DNA of 64,000 bases, from positions 2,480,001-2,544,000 of the forward strand of contig NZ_CP015600.1 of NCBI RefSeq assembly GCF_001647715.1, in the 5' to 3' direction. Origin of the DNA: Pseudomonas antarctica (GTDB lineage Bacteria > Pseudomonadota > Gammaproteobacteria > Pseudomonadales > Pseudomonadaceae). Positions within the stretch are counted from its first letter, which is position 1. Each line of letters begins with the position of its first letter. The notes below the pieces were generated by a model, which saw only the letters and a list, made by a program, of their open reading frames with translations, was not told the DNA's origin and did no database searches. A program made the position numbers and the translations under genes. Positions 43,532-56,982 of this stretch are shown here, piece by piece.

Positions 43532-44683
43532 TCAGGCTGCTGCCATCCCCTGAACCCGATTGCGTCCCTGCGCCTTGGCCAGGTACAGCGCCTGGTCAGC
43601 CTGGGAGAGCAAGTGCGAGAGGTCGTGGCCTGCCGCATCGGTGGTGACGATGCCGATGCTGACGCTCAAATAGCCAGGCGCCAGCAGGTCGAGTTCGGCA
43701 AATGCCTGGCGAATCCGCTCGGCGACGTGAAAGGCACCGGTTTCATCGCTGTCGGCGAGCAAGCAGGCGAACTCTTCACCGCCAATGCGTGCGAACACGT
43801 CGGCGTTGCGCAGCGCGGCTTCAGTCACCCGGCTGAACGCGATCAGCACTTTATCGCCCATTGGGTGGCCAAAGCTGTCGTTCAGGCGCTTGAAGTGGTC
43901 CAGGTCGCACAGCAGCAGGGCCGCGCACTGGTTGCGACGGGCGCTGTCCGCCAAGAGTTTTTCCCCCTTGAGCATAAAGGCGCGGCGGTTGCCGACACCG
44001 GTCAGCGCGTCACTGAAGGCGGCGGCCTTGAAGCGCAGCTCGGCGCGCTCCTTGACCATCGCCAGGGTGACGTAGGCGATGCCGATGGCGTACAGCATGG
44101 ACTCAAACAGCATGAGCGAGAAAAACGGTACGCCTTCGCCGCCCGATAGCTGGGCACTCTTGATGGGCAGGCCGGTGTCGGTAAATGCGCGGATAGCATA
44201 GAAACCGGTGTGCGACAGGGTCAGTACCAGCGCGGGTACATAGGCCACTTCCAGGCTATCGCGTTTGCGCCACAGCTCCAGGACCGACAGCACTCCATAC
44301 CCTGCCGCCAGCAGCGAATACAGGGTGACCCGCGCCGATAACGAGGCATAGAACTGCGGCACCAGGCACACCAGCAGCCACAGCCCGGCACCGGCAAAGA
44401 TGCCCGGCACACTGGGTGGTTTCTGCACGAAGGTACGCATGGCGGTCCAGTTCATCGCGGCACTGAGCAACAGCACCACGTTGCCGATGATCAGCGCGAC
44501 GAAGTCCATGCCCATGCCGCGCACCACGATCAGCCCCGTGCCCAGGGAGGCGAGCAGCAGCATGATGCCGAGGTAGCCCAGGGTCGGCTCGCGGCCACGG
44601 CTCCAGGCATGCGCCGTGAGCAGGCCCATCAGGCAGAATACGAACACGGCCACTATCAGTAGCGTCGGGATGTGCAGCATCAT
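43532..44683 (-). CDS. membrane-bound diguanylate cyclase (GGDEF)
   Basis: 383 residues. The N-terminal half has about six transmembrane helices, a probable integral sensor. The C-terminal GGDEF domain has the active site ARIGGEEFACLL and, five residues before it, RNAD, the product-inhibition I-site, so it should make c-di-GMP from GTP and be feedback-inhibited. No EAL domain. ATG 44680 or 44683. Confidence 0.92.
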   Translation of the reverse strand: MMLHIPTLLIVAVFVFCLMGLLTAHAWSRGREPTLGYLGIMLLLASLGTGLIVVRGMGMDFVALIIGNVVLLLSAAMNWTAMRTFVQKPPSVPGIFAGAGLWLLVCLVPQFYASLSARVTLYSLLAAGYGVLSVLELWRKRDSLEVAYVPALVLTLSHTGFYAIRAFTDTGLPIKSAQLSGGEGVPFFSLMLFESMLYAIGIAYVTLAMVKERAELRFKAAAFSDALTGVGNRRAFMLKGEKLLADSARRNQCAALLLCDLDHFKRLNDSFGHPMGDKVLIAFSRVTEAALRNADVFARIGGEEFACLLADSDETGAFHVAERIRQAFAELDLLAPGYLSVSIGIVTTDAAGHDLSHLLSQADQALYLAKAQGRNRVQGMAAA

Positions 44684-44799
44684 TTCCTTGAACCCGCAGA
44701 GAGATCCTTCTTGGGGCGCGATTGTAGCGGCAACTCATCCGCTTGACGCTGGTATTGCCGCCGCGACATGCTCCTGTTCCTTTGAGCCAAGACCTGACC

Positions 44800-45387
44800 A
44801 TGGAAAACAGCCCCGTTCGCATCACCGCCGAAGAGACCCTCTCGGACAACTGGTACCTTCTGAAAAAATACAGTTTTGACTTGCGCCGCCGAGATGGCAC
44901 CTGGCAAGCCCAGACCCGTGAAGTGTATGACCGAGGCAACGGGGCGACCATCCTGTTGTACAACCGTGAGCGGCGCACGGTGCTGCTGATCCGGCAGTTT
45001 CGCATGCCCACGTTCGTCAATGATTACCCGGGTTACTTGATCGAAGCTGCGGCCGGTTTGCTGGACAACGCCAGCCCCGAAGAGCGCATTCGCCTGGAAG
45101 CCGAGGAAGAGACCGGCTACCGCGTGGGCCATGTGGAAAAAATCTATTCGGCGTTCATGAGTCCGGGGTCGGTGACCGAGCGGATTCACTTCTTTATCGG
45201 CGAGTACCAGCCGGCGGACCAGGTCGGCACGGGTGGCGGCCTGGAGGAGGAGGGCGAAGACATCGAGGTGCTGGAACGGGGTTTTGAACAGGCGCTGGCG
45301 ATGGTGCAGAGCGGTGAGATTGTGGATGGCAAAACCATCATGCTGTTGCAGCACCTTGAATTGCGCATGTTGAAAGAAGGGTGGTGA
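44800..45387 (+). CDS. nudK: Nudix hydrolase, GDP-mannose pyrophosphatase type
   Basis: 195 residues. The Nudix box AGLLDNASPEERIRLEAEEETGY is complete, and the surrounding sequence (YDRGNGATILLYN, VLLIRQFRMPTF, IEAAAG) fits the NudK/AdpP subgroup that cleaves GDP-mannose or ADP-ribose. It overlaps no gene, but the lipase-like gene starts 6 bp downstream. ATG 44800 is preferred to 44743. Confidence 0.85.
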   Translation: MENSPVRITAEETLSDNWYLLKKYSFDLRRRDGTWQAQTREVYDRGNGATILLYNRERRTVLLIRQFRMPTFVNDYPGYLIEAAAGLLDNASPEERIRLEAEEETGYRVGHVEKIYSAFMSPGSVTERIHFFIGEYQPADQVGTGGGLEEEGEDIEVLERGFEQALAMVQSGEIVDGKTIMLLQHLELRMLKEGW

Positions 45388-45393
45388 CGCTTG

Positions 45394-46575
45394 ATGCGCT
45401 GGTGTGCATTGCTGTGTGTGCTGGCGGCGGGCACTAGCCAGGCGGCCGATGCCTTCTATTTTTGGGCTGACCCTGTGCCGAAAACGCCGGGGACATTGTT
45501 GCGCAGCGAAGCACTGACGCCGCAGCAAAGCCTGGCCTCGGCCGCGCAGAACCTGCGGATTTTGTATGCCTCCACTGATGGCCTCGACGACACCACACCC
45601 ATCGCGGTGTCCGGTGCGCTGTTCCTGCCCAAGGGCACACCGCCAGTGGGTGGCTGGCCGCTGATGGCCTGGGCCCATGGCACGGTCGGCAGCGCTGACC
45701 GTTGTGCACCGTCGCTTAACGAGCGCAGCCCAAGGGATACGCGCTACCTCAATTATTGGCTCGACCAGGGCTACGCGATTGTGGCCACCGATTATCAGGG
45801 CTTGGGCACGCCGGGCCTGCACCCTTACGGGCTCACTCGGCCGCTGGCCTATGGCGTGCTGGACAGTATTCGTGCTGTGGGTGCGGCGGATTTCAAACTG
45901 TCCAGGCGCGTGGTGGTGTTCGGGCAGTCCCAGGGCGGCCGGGCGGCATTTGCCACGGCGGTGTTGGCCAAAGGCTATGCGCCAGAGCTGGATATTGTGG
46001 GGGTGGTGGCGACGGGGACGCCGTATGCCACCGCACACGCACACGCACACGCACACGCCCAAGGCCAAAGCCCGGAGCTTGAAAACGCCCGCCGTTCGGT
46101 GGTGCCCACGTTTGCCTATAACCTGTTGCGGCTGAGCACGGCCAGTTTGCTGGACCCCGCCTTTGTGCCGGCCGATTACTTGGCAGAGCAGGCGCTGCCA
46201 GCGTTCAAAGCCAGTCAGGATGAGTGCCTGCATGCCATCGAGCAGCGGGTGGTGGCGGACGGGCTGACCTTTAACACCAGCTTCAAGCAGTCGCCCAAGG
46301 CGGCGCTGGAGCGGGTTAATCGGGCGTCGGCTTACCCCTCGTTGAAAACGGAAATTCCGATTTTTCTCGGCACGGGGGGCAAGGACCTTGATGTGTTTGT
46401 GCCGGGGCAGAAGGCGTTGGTGCGGGATGCGTGCAAGGTTGGGGACCGGGTTGAATGGCATTTTTATCCGGAGCTGGATCACTCCGCGACTGTTAATGGG
46501 TCTTTGGGCGATTCGACCGGGTTTGTTCGGCGGGCGTTTGCGGGGGCGGTGATTGGCGGGAATTGTGGGCGCTGA
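45394..46575 (+). CDS. secreted lipase-like alpha/beta hydrolase
   Basis: 393 residues with a signal peptide (MRWCALLCVLAAGTSQA). The hydrolase core shows MAWAHGTVG, VFGQSQGGRAA (nucleophile serine) and ELDHSATVNG (late histidine), as in secretory LIP-type lipases. An unusual AHAHAHAHA run, encoded by a GCACAC hexanucleotide repeat at 46031-46056, sits after the nucleophile. The start is ATG 45394, 6 bp after the Nudix gene. Confidence 0.87.
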   Translation: MRWCALLCVLAAGTSQAADAFYFWADPVPKTPGTLLRSEALTPQQSLASAAQNLRILYASTDGLDDTTPIAVSGALFLPKGTPPVGGWPLMAWAHGTVGSADRCAPSLNERSPRDTRYLNYWLDQGYAIVATDYQGLGTPGLHPYGLTRPLAYGVLDSIRAVGAADFKLSRRVVVFGQSQGGRAAFATAVLAKGYAPELDIVGVVATGTPYATAHAHAHAHAQGQSPELENARRSVVPTFAYNLLRLSTASLLDPAFVPADYLAEQALPAFKASQDECLHAIEQRVVADGLTFNTSFKQSPKAALERVNRASAYPSLKTEIPIFLGTGGKDLDVFVPGQKALVRDACKVGDRVEWHFYPELDHSATVNGSLGDSTGFVRRAFAGAVIGGNCGR

Positions 46576-46576
46576 T

Positions 46577-46686
46577 GTGTGTGTCGGCGCCCTGCACCGA
46601 TGCGATGCGGGCGCCTCGGTCTATCAGTGACACTCAGCCGATGCCATCGCAGCGGTTCGGCGGTCCGACAAGCCAGCGCCCACATT
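46577..46686. repeat. degenerate REP element
   Basis: ATGCCATCGCAGCGGTTCGG and AAGCCAGCGCCCACA at the right resemble REP halves; the left half (TGTCGGCGCCCTGCACCGAT) is worn. Confidence 0.5.
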
Positions 46687-46790
46687 TGACCGAATCCGTT
46701 CCATGATCAGGTCGGCTGCCAGGCCGCCTCGCTTTCAAAAACCAACAACACCCACTCCCGACTACCGGCTATTGTCAGAAAATTCGCACA

Positions 46791-46808
46791 GGAGTACAAA
46801 TGTACTCC
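46791..46808. promoter_or_regulatory. LexA2 operator (SOS box)
   Basis: The 18-bp perfect palindrome GGAGTACAAATGTACTCC contains GTAC-AAAT-GTAC, close to the GTAC-N4-GTGC site described for Pseudomonas putida LexA2. It overlaps both the Shine-Dalgarno sequence and the ATG of lexA, so bound repressor would block initiation. Confidence 0.8.
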
Positions 46809-47417
46809 ATGACGACTTTAACCCCCCGCCGTACTGCCATCCTGACCTTTATCCGCGACCGTATCGCGCAACAAGGCCAACCCCCCAGCCTCGCCGAGAT
46901 CGCCGAGGCGTTTGGCTTTGCCTCGCGCAGTGTCGCTCGCAAGCATGTGGTGGCCCTGACCGAAGCCGGCTTCATTGAGGTCAACCCCAATCAGGCGCGC
47001 GGTATCCGCCTGCTCAACCAACCGGCACGCCCCGAATGGCTGGACGTCCCCGTCCTCGGCCGCGTCGCGGCAGGCTTGCCCATCGGCGCCGACGCCGAAG
47101 TGCACAGCCGCCTGCAACTCGACCCTGGCACCTTCGCGAAAACCCCTGACTACCTGCTGCGTGTGCAGGGCGACTCAATGATCGAAGACGGCATCCTCGA
47201 TGGCGATCTGGTGGGCGTACGCCGCAGCGCCGAGGCCTTGAATGGGCAGATTGTAGTGGCGCGCCTGGACGGCGAAGTCACCATCAAACGCTTCGAACGT
47301 CACGGCGACCATGTACGCCTGCTGCCACGCAACCCCGCGTATCAACCCATCGTGGTAGGCCCTGATCAGGACCTGGCTATCGAAGGGGTGTTCTGCGGCC
47401 TGGTGAGGCAAGGCTGA
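46800..47417 (+). CDS. lexA2: LexA-type SOS repressor of the mutagenesis operon
   Basis: 205 residues. The N-terminal winged helix (PSLAEIAEAFGFASRSVARKHVVAL) binds the operator. The cleavage site is Ala91-Gly92 in VAAGLP, with the catalytic Ser126 (GDSM) and Lys163 (TIKRF) dyad. RecA filaments trigger self-cleavage, releasing imuA-imuB-dnaE2. ATG 46800 has AGGAG five bases upstream, so translation begins inside the operator. The stop shares one base with the imuA ATG. Confidence 0.92.
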   Translation: MYSMTTLTPRRTAILTFIRDRIAQQGQPPSLAEIAEAFGFASRSVARKHVVALTEAGFIEVNPNQARGIRLLNQPARPEWLDVPVLGRVAAGLPIGADAEVHSRLQLDPGTFAKTPDYLLRVQGDSMIEDGILDGDLVGVRRSAEALNGQIVVARLDGEVTIKRFERHGDHVRLLPRNPAYQPIVVGPDQDLAIEGVFCGLVRQG

Positions 47418-48031
47418 TGGGCGCCGTCGTTGCACTGGACTCGCTGTTCAATGGCGGCCGAGTCTGGAAGGGCCGGCCTGCCGCACCAGCGGCCAGCGTG
47501 CATCCCACAGGGCTTGCGGCGCTGGATGCGGTGCTGCCCAGCGGCGGCTGGCCAGAATCGGCCTTGAGTGAAATCCTGATGGCCAAGGAGGGTGTCGGCG
47601 AACTGCAATTGGTACTGCCGACCCTGGCGCGCTTGTCGGCGGCAGGGGAGCGCATTGTGCTCGTGGCACCGCCCTACACCCCGTACCCTCACGCCTGGCA
47701 GAACGCCGGGGTGGATTTGCGCCAGCTCTCGGTGATCCAGGCCGAGGAACGTGATGCATTGTGGGCGGTGGAGCAGTGCCTGCGTTCCGGCAGCTGCGGC
47801 GCGGTGTTGTGCTGGCCGCGCAAGGCCGATGACCGGGCCTTGCGCCGCTTGCAGGTGGCGGCGGAAACCGGGCAGACCCTGGCGTTTGCCTGGCGATCCT
47901 TGAATGAGGCGGTCAACGCGTCGCCCGCCGCCTTGCGCCTGGCGGTCGAAGCCAGGCCTGCCCAGGTGCGGGTGCTCAAGTGCCGCGGTGGGCTGGCCCA
48001 TCCGGCGCCGATTGCGCTGGCGGGGCACTGA
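47417..48031 (+). CDS. imuA: translesion synthesis-associated protein ImuA
   Basis: 204 residues, RecA/SulA-related (LAALDAVLPSGGWPESALSEIL, LPTLARLSAAGERIVLVAPP). In this operon ImuA assists ImuB and DnaE2 in damage tolerance. It lacks a strict Walker A motif. It overlaps lexA by one base and imuB follows 7 bp later. Confidence 0.9.
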   Translation: MGAVVALDSLFNGGRVWKGRPAAPAASVHPTGLAALDAVLPSGGWPESALSEILMAKEGVGELQLVLPTLARLSAAGERIVLVAPPYTPYPHAWQNAGVDLRQLSVIQAEERDALWAVEQCLRSGSCGAVLCWPRKADDRALRRLQVAAETGQTLAFAWRSLNEAVNASPAALRLAVEARPAQVRVLKCRGGLAHPAPIALAGH

Positions 48032-48038
48032 GGTTGCC

Positions 48039-49454
48039 ATGCGCTGGGTGTGTATTGTCTTCCCGCAATTGGCGCTGGACGGGGTGCAGCGTGTGCATCC
48101 CGAACCCGACCAACCGCTGGCGCTGCTGGCCGGTACGCCGCAGCGCCGTGTGCTGCAAACCGTCAATGACGCCGCGCGCGCCTTGGGTTTACGCCCCGGC
48201 CAATCCCTGACGGCGGCGCATGCCCTGGCCAAGACCTTTGCCAGCGCCGAATACGATCCCGCAGAGATCGAGCGTTGGCAGCAGTTTCTCGCCGCCTGGG
48301 CCTACCGTTTCAGTTCCCAGGTCAGCGTGTATTACCCGCGTGCCTTGTTGTTCGAGATCGAATCGAGCCTTGGGCTGTTCGGGCCGTGGCCGCAGCTCGA
48401 GGCGCGTTTGCGCCAGGAGCTGACCGAGCTGGGGTTTCGCCACCGTATCGTTGCCGCCCCCAACCCGGCGGCGGCGCGGGTGCTGGCGAATAGTTACGAT
48501 GGCCTGGCCGTGGCCGATGATCACGCCTTGATGCAGGCGTTGGCGCCACTGCCCATCGACCGCGCCGGTCTCGACCCGCAGGCTGCCACGGCCTTGTCGC
48601 GCATGGGCCTGCGTACGTTGGCCCAGGTGCAGGCGTTGCCCCGGCATACCCTGGCACGGCGCTTTGACGCCGATTTGCTCAAGCACCTGGATGCGCTGAG
48701 CGGGCAGCGGCCGTTGGCCCTGGCGTTCTATCAGCCGCCGGACCGCTTCGATGTGCGCATCGAGTTGAATTTCGACGTGCAGTCCCACCAGGCGCTGCTG
48801 TTCCCCTTGCGTCGTTTAACTGGCGACCTGTCCGCCTTCCTGTGTGGGCGCGACAGTGGCGTGCAGCGTTTCGACCTGCATTTGGAACACGCCCAGGCGC
48901 CCGACAGCGTGATCAAGGTCGGCCTGCTCAGCGCCGAACGTGAGCCGGCGATGCTGTTTGAGCTGGCCCGAGGGCGCCTTGAGCAGGTGCAAGTCACCGC
49001 GCCGGTACGCGGCTTTCGCTTGGTGGCCCAGGACTTGCCGGTGTTTGTGCCGCAACGCCAGGACCTGTTCGACGATCGTCCGCAACAGACCTTGCCCTGG
49101 GCGCAACTGCGCGAACGCCTGCGTGCGCGTCTGGGCGATGAGGCGGTGCAAGGCCTGCGTTTTCACGCCGACCACCGCCCCGAATGCGCCTGGCAAGCGG
49201 CCGCCGACAACCGCGCGTGCCCGACCTTGAACAAGGTGCAACGCCCCGGTTGGTTGCTGCATGAACCGACCTTGCTGGCCGAGCACGGTGTACAGATTTT
49301 GATGGGCCCGGAACGCATCGAATCCGGCTGGTGGGATGGCGCCGATATCCGCCGCGACTATTACCTGATCCAGACCCGCGCCGGCCAGCAAGGCTGGGCC
49401 TATCGCACCGTGGGGCAAAGCGATGGGCTGTGGCTGCAAGGCTGGTTTGCATGA
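48039..49454 (+). CDS. imuB: ImuB, inactive Y-family polymerase adaptor
   Basis: 471 residues with Y-family architecture (fingers, palm, little finger). The N-terminal strand reads [10 protein letters not shown] instead of the catalytic DxDxFFASVE, so the metal-binding acids are missing and it is not a polymerase. It acts as the adaptor linking DnaE2 to the sliding clamp. ATG 48039; the stop overlaps the dnaE2 start as ATGA. Confidence 0.92.
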   Translation: MRWVCIVFPQLALDGVQRVHPEPDQPLALLAGTPQRRVLQTVNDAARALGLRPGQSLTAAHALAKTFASAEYDPAEIERWQQFLAAWAYRFSSQVSVYYPRALLFEIESSLGLFGPWPQLEARLRQELTELGFRHRIVAAPNPAAARVLANSYDGLAVADDHALMQALAPLPIDRAGLDPQAATALSRMGLRTLAQVQALPRHTLARRFDADLLKHLDALSGQRPLALAFYQPPDRFDVRIELNFDVQSHQALLFPLRRLTGDLSAFLCGRDSGVQRFDLHLEHAQAPDSVIKVGLLSAEREPAMLFELARGRLEQVQVTAPVRGFRLVAQDLPVFVPQRQDLFDDRPQQTLPWAQLRERLRARLGDEAVQGLRFHADHRPECAWQAAADNRACPTLNKVQRPGWLLHEPTLLAEHGVQILMGPERIESGWWDGADIRRDYYLIQTRAGQQGWAYRTVGQSDGLWLQGWFA

Positions 49455-52400
49455 GCTACGCCGAGCTGCATTGCCTGTCCAATTTCAGTTTCCAGCGCGG
49501 CGCCTCCAGTGCGCTGGAGTTGTTCGAGCGCGCCAAGCGTCAGGGCTACAGCGCCCTGGCGATCACCGACGAATGCACGTTGTCGGGCATCGTGCGTGCC
49601 TGGCAGGCAGCGAAGGCGGTGGACTTGCCGTTGATTATCGGCAGCGAGATGCGCATCGAGAACGGCCCGAAACTGGTGTTGCTGGTGGAGGACCTTACCG
49701 GCTACCAGCACCTGTGCCGCTTGATTACCGTGGCCCGTCGCCGCGCCGAAAAAGGCCGCTATCGCCTGCTGCACGAGGACTTCGCACAACCGCTGCCCGG
49801 CCTGCTGGCGCTGTGGGTGGCCGAAGACAGCGACATCCAGGCCTCGATCCAATGGCTGCGCCACACCTTCGCCGAACGCCTGTGGCTGGCGGTGCATCTG
49901 CACTGCGGCCAGGACGATACGCGCCATCTGGAGCAGCGCTTGCACTTGGCCGCCAGCCTGCAGATTCCGGCGGTGGCGTGCGGCGATGTGCACATGCATG
50001 CGCGTGGCCGCCGCGCCCTGCAAGACACCATGACCGCTATCCGCCATCACGTGCCGGTGGCCGAAGCCGGCACGCGTTTACATCCCAATGGCGAACGGCA
50101 CTTGCGCAGCCTGCAGGCCCTGGCCGCACTGTACCCGCAAGCCTTGCTTGACGAGACCTTGGCCATCGCACGTCGCTGCACCTTCGACTTGAGCCAATTG
50201 CGCTACCACTACCCGCGCGAGTTGGTGCCCGACGGCCATAACGCAAAATCCTGGTTGCGCGCCGTGACCGAAGAAGGCATCGCGCAGCGTTGGCCGCAGG
50301 GCGTCGATGCGAAGACCTTGCAGCAGATCAACCATGAACTGGAGCTGATCAGTGAGCTGGGCTACGAAAGCTATTTCCTCACGGTGCATGACATCGTGCG
50401 CTTCGCCCGCAGCCGCTCGATCCTGTGCCAGGGCCGGGGCTCGGCGGCCAACTCGGCGGTGTGTTTTGCCTTGGGCATCACCGAGATCAACCCGAGCCTG
50501 ATGAATATGTTGTTCGAGCGCTTCCTGTCCAGGGAGCGCAACGAGCCGCCGGATATCGATGTCGATTTCGAACACGAACGCCGCGAAGAAGTGCTGCAGT
50601 ACGTGTTCCAGCGCTACGGCCGCACCCGCGCGGCATTGACGGCGGTGGTCAGTTGTTACCACGCGGCCGGCGCGGTGCGCGATGTGGCCAAGGCCCTCGG
50701 CTTGCCGCCGGACCAGATCAATGCCCTGGCCGAGTGCTGCGGGCGCTGGAGCGAAGACGCGCCGCCGCTTGAGCGCCTGCGTGAAGGCGGCTTCGACCCG
50801 CAAAGCCCGATCCTGCGCCGGGTGCTCACGCTGACCCAGCAATTGATCGGCTTCCCTCGACACCTGTCCCAGCACCCCGGCGGCTTTGTGATTTCCGAAT
50901 ACCCGCTGGACACCCTGGTGCCGGTGGAAAACGCCGCCATGGCCGAGCGCACCATCATCCAGTGGGACAAGGACGACCTCGACGCCGTCGGCCTGCTCAA
51001 GGTGGATATCCTGGCGCTGGGCATGCTCAGCGCGATCCGCCGCTGTTTCGATTTGCTGCGCCGCCATCGCAACCTGAACCTGTCACTGGCGGACATACCC
51101 AAGGAAGATGCCGCCACCTACGCGATGATCAGCAAGGCCGACACCATCGGCGTGTTCCAGATCGAGTCGCGGGCGCAGATGTCGATGTTGCCGAGGCTGC
51201 GGCCGCAAACGTTCTACGACCTGGTGATTGAAGTCGCCATCGTACGGCCCGGGCCGATCCAGGGTGGCATGGTGCATCCGTATTTGCGTCGGCGGAACAA
51301 GGAAGAACCCACCACCTATCCTTCCCCGCAGCTCAAGGCGGTGCTGGAGCGTACCTTGGGGGTGCCGCTGTTTCAGGAGCAGGTGATGCAAATCGCCATG
51401 GTGGCCGCCGACTACGGCCCCGGCGAAGCCGACCAGTTGCGGCGCTCGATGGCTGCCTGGAAACGCCACGGAGGGCTTGAACCGCATCAGGAGCGCCTGC
51501 GCACCGGCATGCTCAAAAACGGCTACAGCGAGGCCTTTGCCGCGCAGATCTTCGAGCAGATCAAAGGCTTTGGCAGCTATGGCTTTCCCGAGTCCCACGC
51601 GGCCAGTTTCGCCTTGTTGACCTACGCCAGTTGCTGGCTCAAATGCCATGAACCGGCGGCCTTCGCCTGCGCGTTGATCAACAGCTGGCCCATGGGCTTC
51701 TACAGCCCGGACCAGATCCTGCAGGACGCGCGACGCCATCGGTTGCAGGTGCGCCCGGTGGATGTGCTGGCCAGTGACTGGGATTGCAGCCTGGAGCCCA
51801 TCGACGGCCAGCAACCGGCGATTCGCATGGGCCTGCGCATGATCTCGGGGTTTCGCGAAGAGGACGCGCGGCGCATCGAAGTGGCGCGCCAATACCGGGC
51901 CTTCAGTGACATCGCCGACCTCGACGCGCGCGCCGGGCTGGATGCCCGGGCCCAAGCGTTGCTGGCAGATGCCGGTGCGTTGCGCGCGCTGGCCGGCAAT
52001 CGACACGCCGCGCGCTGGGAAGTCGCTGGCGTACACAAGCAACTCGGGCTGTTTGCCGGCCTGCCCAGCCCTGACGAAGCCGTGGTAGAACTGCCGGAGC
52101 CCACGGTCGGTGAGGACTTGCAGGCTGACTACGCCACGGTTGGTACCACCCTTGGCCCGCACCCGTTGGCGTTGTTGCGCGATGAACTGCGTAAGCGGCG
52201 CTGTCGCAGCTCCCTGGAGTTGATGGCGGTGGCGCATGGGCGCAATGTCAGCGTTGCCGGCCTGGTCACCGGCCGGCAACGCCCAGGCACTGCCAGTGGC
52301 GTCACCTTCGTCACTCTGGAGGATGAGTTCGGCAATCTCAATGTGGTGGTCTGGCGCGACCTGGCTGAGCGTCAGCGCCAGGCCCTGGTCGGCTCGCGGC

Positions 52401-52522
52401 TGCTGAAAGTCGACGGGCGCTGGGAGGCGGTGGGCGAAGTACGGCACCTGATCGCTGGGCGTTTGACTGACCTGACGCCGTTGTTGGAAGGGATCAATGT
52501 GCGCAGTCGGGATTTTCACTAG
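49451..52522 (+). CDS. dnaE2: error-prone DNA polymerase III alpha, DnaE2
   Basis: 1023 residues. The PHP domain begins [18 protein letters not shown]. The polymerase active site is [17 protein letters not shown] near residue 365. Helix-hairpin-helix and an OB-fold ([20 protein letters not shown]) lie at the C-terminus. It is shorter than replicative DnaE, as expected. It copies damaged DNA with ImuB under SOS control. ATG 49451 overlaps the imuB stop. Confidence 0.95.
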   Translation: MSYAELHCLSNFSFQRGASSALELFERAKRQGYSALAITDECTLSGIVRAWQAAKAVDLPLIIGSEMRIENGPKLVLLVEDLTGYQHLCRLITVARRRAEKGRYRLLHEDFAQPLPGLLALWVAEDSDIQASIQWLRHTFAERLWLAVHLHCGQDDTRHLEQRLHLAASLQIPAVACGDVHMHARGRRALQDTMTAIRHHVPVAEAGTRLHPNGERHLRSLQALAALYPQALLDETLAIARRCTFDLSQLRYHYPRELVPDGHNAKSWLRAVTEEGIAQRWPQGVDAKTLQQINHELELISELGYESYFLTVHDIVRFARSRSILCQGRGSAANSAVCFALGITEINPSLMNMLFERFLSRERNEPPDIDVDFEHERREEVLQYVFQRYGRTRAALTAVVSCYHAAGAVRDVAKALGLPPDQINALAECCGRWSEDAPPLERLREGGFDPQSPILRRVLTLTQQLIGFPRHLSQHPGGFVISEYPLDTLVPVENAAMAERTIIQWDKDDLDAVGLLKVDILALGMLSAIRRCFDLLRRHRNLNLSLADIPKEDAATYAMISKADTIGVFQIESRAQMSMLPRLRPQTFYDLVIEVAIVRPGPIQGGMVHPYLRRRNKEEPTTYPSPQLKAVLERTLGVPLFQEQVMQIAMVAADYGPGEADQLRRSMAAWKRHGGLEPHQERLRTGMLKNGYSEAFAAQIFEQIKGFGSYGFPESHAASFALLTYASCWLKCHEPAAFACALINSWPMGFYSPDQILQDARRHRLQVRPVDVLASDWDCSLEPIDGQQPAIRMGLRMISGFREEDARRIEVARQYRAFSDIADLDARAGLDARAQALLADAGALRALAGNRHAARWEVAGVHKQLGLFAGLPSPDEAVVELPEPTVGEDLQADYATVGTTLGPHPLALLRDELRKRRCRSSLELMAVAHGRNVSVAGLVTGRQRPGTASGVTFVTLEDEFGNLNVVVWRDLAERQRQALVGSRLLKVDGRWEAVGEVRHLIAGRLTDLTPLLEGINVRSRDFH

Positions 52523-52642
52523 TTGCCCATGTCTTCATGGATAAGCTATATGGAATGAAACGATTTATTGCAGCCAGGCTCCAAGCTTTAATAAGCGGAG
52601 CTGCGCCACCTACCCACCGTTTTGTTCGCCAAGAGCCAACCG

Positions 52643-54351
52643 ATGCATTTTTTATCCAACACCCATGGCTGCCAAGGCTGGGGCGGTGAAATGGCCCAGC
52701 GGATCCGTGCGTTCGACTGGTCATCAACCGAGTTGGGGCCGATTGACGCGTGGCCCTACAGCTTGAGCTGCGCCGTACAGATGCTGCTGGCATCGCCCAT
52801 GCCCATGGTGATGCTCTGGGGGCCGTTGGGGTACATGATTTACAACGACAGTTATTCGGTGTTTGCCGGTGGCCGGCATCCATACCTGTTGGGCACACCC
52901 GTGGAGCTGGGCTGGCCGGAAGTCGCTGACTTCAACCGCAATGTGCTGGATACGTGCCTCGCGGGTGGCACCTTGTCGTACCGCAACTTTCCGTTGGAGT
53001 TGCTGCGTAACGGTATGCCGGAAGAAGTCTGGATGGATCTTTCCTACAGCCCCGTGGCCGATGATAACCAGCAACCGGCCGGGGTCCTGGTGATCGTTAC
53101 CGAGACCACTGAGCACGTGAAGTCCGAACGGGTGCGTCAGGAACTGACCCACAACCTCGAACAACGCGTGGCCGCCGAAGTGCAGGCGCGTTCCGCCGCT
53201 GAAGACCAACTGCGTCAATCGCAAAAGCTCGAAGCCATCGGCGGCCTGACCGGCGGCGTGGCCCATGACTTCAATAACCTGCTGCAAGTGATCGCCGGCA
53301 ACCTGCACTTGCTGGCCCGGCATGAGCCGGACAATGCCCAGGTGCAACGCCGTGTCTCAGCGGCCATCGCAGCGGTGGAGCGTGGGGCCAAATTGTCATC
53401 GCAGCTGCTGGCTTTTGCGCGTCGCCAACCGTTGTCGCCGGCGGTGTACAACCCGCAACGCATCTATGCAGGGCTGGGTGAACTGCTGCAACGGGCGCTG
53501 GGGGAAACCATTCATCTCGACGTGCAACTGCCTCAGGACTCCTGGTGCATCAATGTCGACCGCAACCAGCTGGAAAACGCGCTGCTCAACCTGGCAATCA
53601 ATGCCCGGGATGCCATGCAAGGCGAGGGCGTGATTCGCATCAACGGCGAAAACATCATTCTTAACCCTGGCGATTGCATCGGTAAAAGTATCAAGCCGGG
53701 TGAATACGTGCGCCTGGCGGTGACCGACACGGGCGTCGGTATGACGCCGGAGGTGCTCAAGCGCGCCTTCGAGCCGTTCTTTACCACCAAGCGTGAAGGG
53801 CACGGCACCGGCCTGGGCCTGAGCATGGTGTTCGGCTTTGTGCGGCAAAGTGGCGGGCATGTGGAGGTGTGGAGCGAGGAGGGCAACGGTTCGGTGGTGC
53901 AGATGTATTTCCCCCGCAGCCTGGAACCGGAAAGCTTCGATGAGCACAGCGAGATGGCGCCCCACAGCGGTGGCCAGGAAACCATTCTGGTGGTTGAAGA
54001 CAATGAGGGCGTGCGCCTGACCGTCGTCGAACTGCTGCAGCAATCGGGCTACACCGTACTCACGGCCGAGGACGGCGACCGAGCGATGCAAGCGTTGCAA
54101 GGCGGGGTGCAGCCGGACCTGATCTTTACCGACGTGGTGATGCCGGGTCGGGTCAAAAGCACTGACCTGGCCGACTGGGCGCGCGTGCAGCAGCCGCCTG
54201 TCGCGGTGCTGTTCACCTCCGGCCACACCCGCGACATTCTCTCCACCAATCACCTGTTAAGCCCCGACATTCATCTGCTGAGCAAACCCTATAGCCCCGA
54301 AGCGCTTACGCATAGGGTGCGCAGCGTGCTCACCGCAAGACAAGGCTGCTC

Positions 54352-54355
<4 letters not shown>
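52643..54355 (+). CDS. hybrid histidine kinase with receiver domain
   Basis: About 570 residues, cytoplasmic with no transmembrane segments. A PAS-like sensor covers the first 160 residues (WGPLGYMIYNDSYSVFAGG). A coiled coil leads to HisKA (GGVAHDFNNLLQVI, phospho-His) and the ATPase domain (NLAINARDAM, DTGVGMTPE, GHGTGLGLS). A receiver ends the protein (ILVVEDNEG; phospho-Asp in FTDVVMPG). The stop overlaps the uvrA-like start as ATGA, so they are translationally coupled. The start could be TTG 52622. Confidence 0.9.
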
Positions 54356-56871
<2,516 letters not shown>

Positions 56872-56889
56872 GCGTCAGCGCCAAACAAA

Positions 56890-56979
56890 GGTGGGAGCGG
56901 GCTTGCTTGCGAATCGCGAGTGTCAGTCTAAATAGCTATCGACTGATCCAGCGCATTCGCGAGCAAGCCCACTCCCACA
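56890..56979. repeat. REP palindrome pair
   Basis: GTGGGAGCGGGCTTGCTTGC and inverted GCGAGCAAGCCCACTCCCACA, between convergent genes. Confidence 0.88.
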
Positions 56980-56982
56980 GGA

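Noticed and set aside
44680..46482. 600-codon reverse open frame across the Nudix and lipase genes
   Set aside because: It spans two real forward genes and their junction and has no conserved motif.
51083..52519. 478-codon reverse open frame inside dnaE2
   Set aside because: It is antisense to the conserved polymerase; codon bias favours the forward strand.
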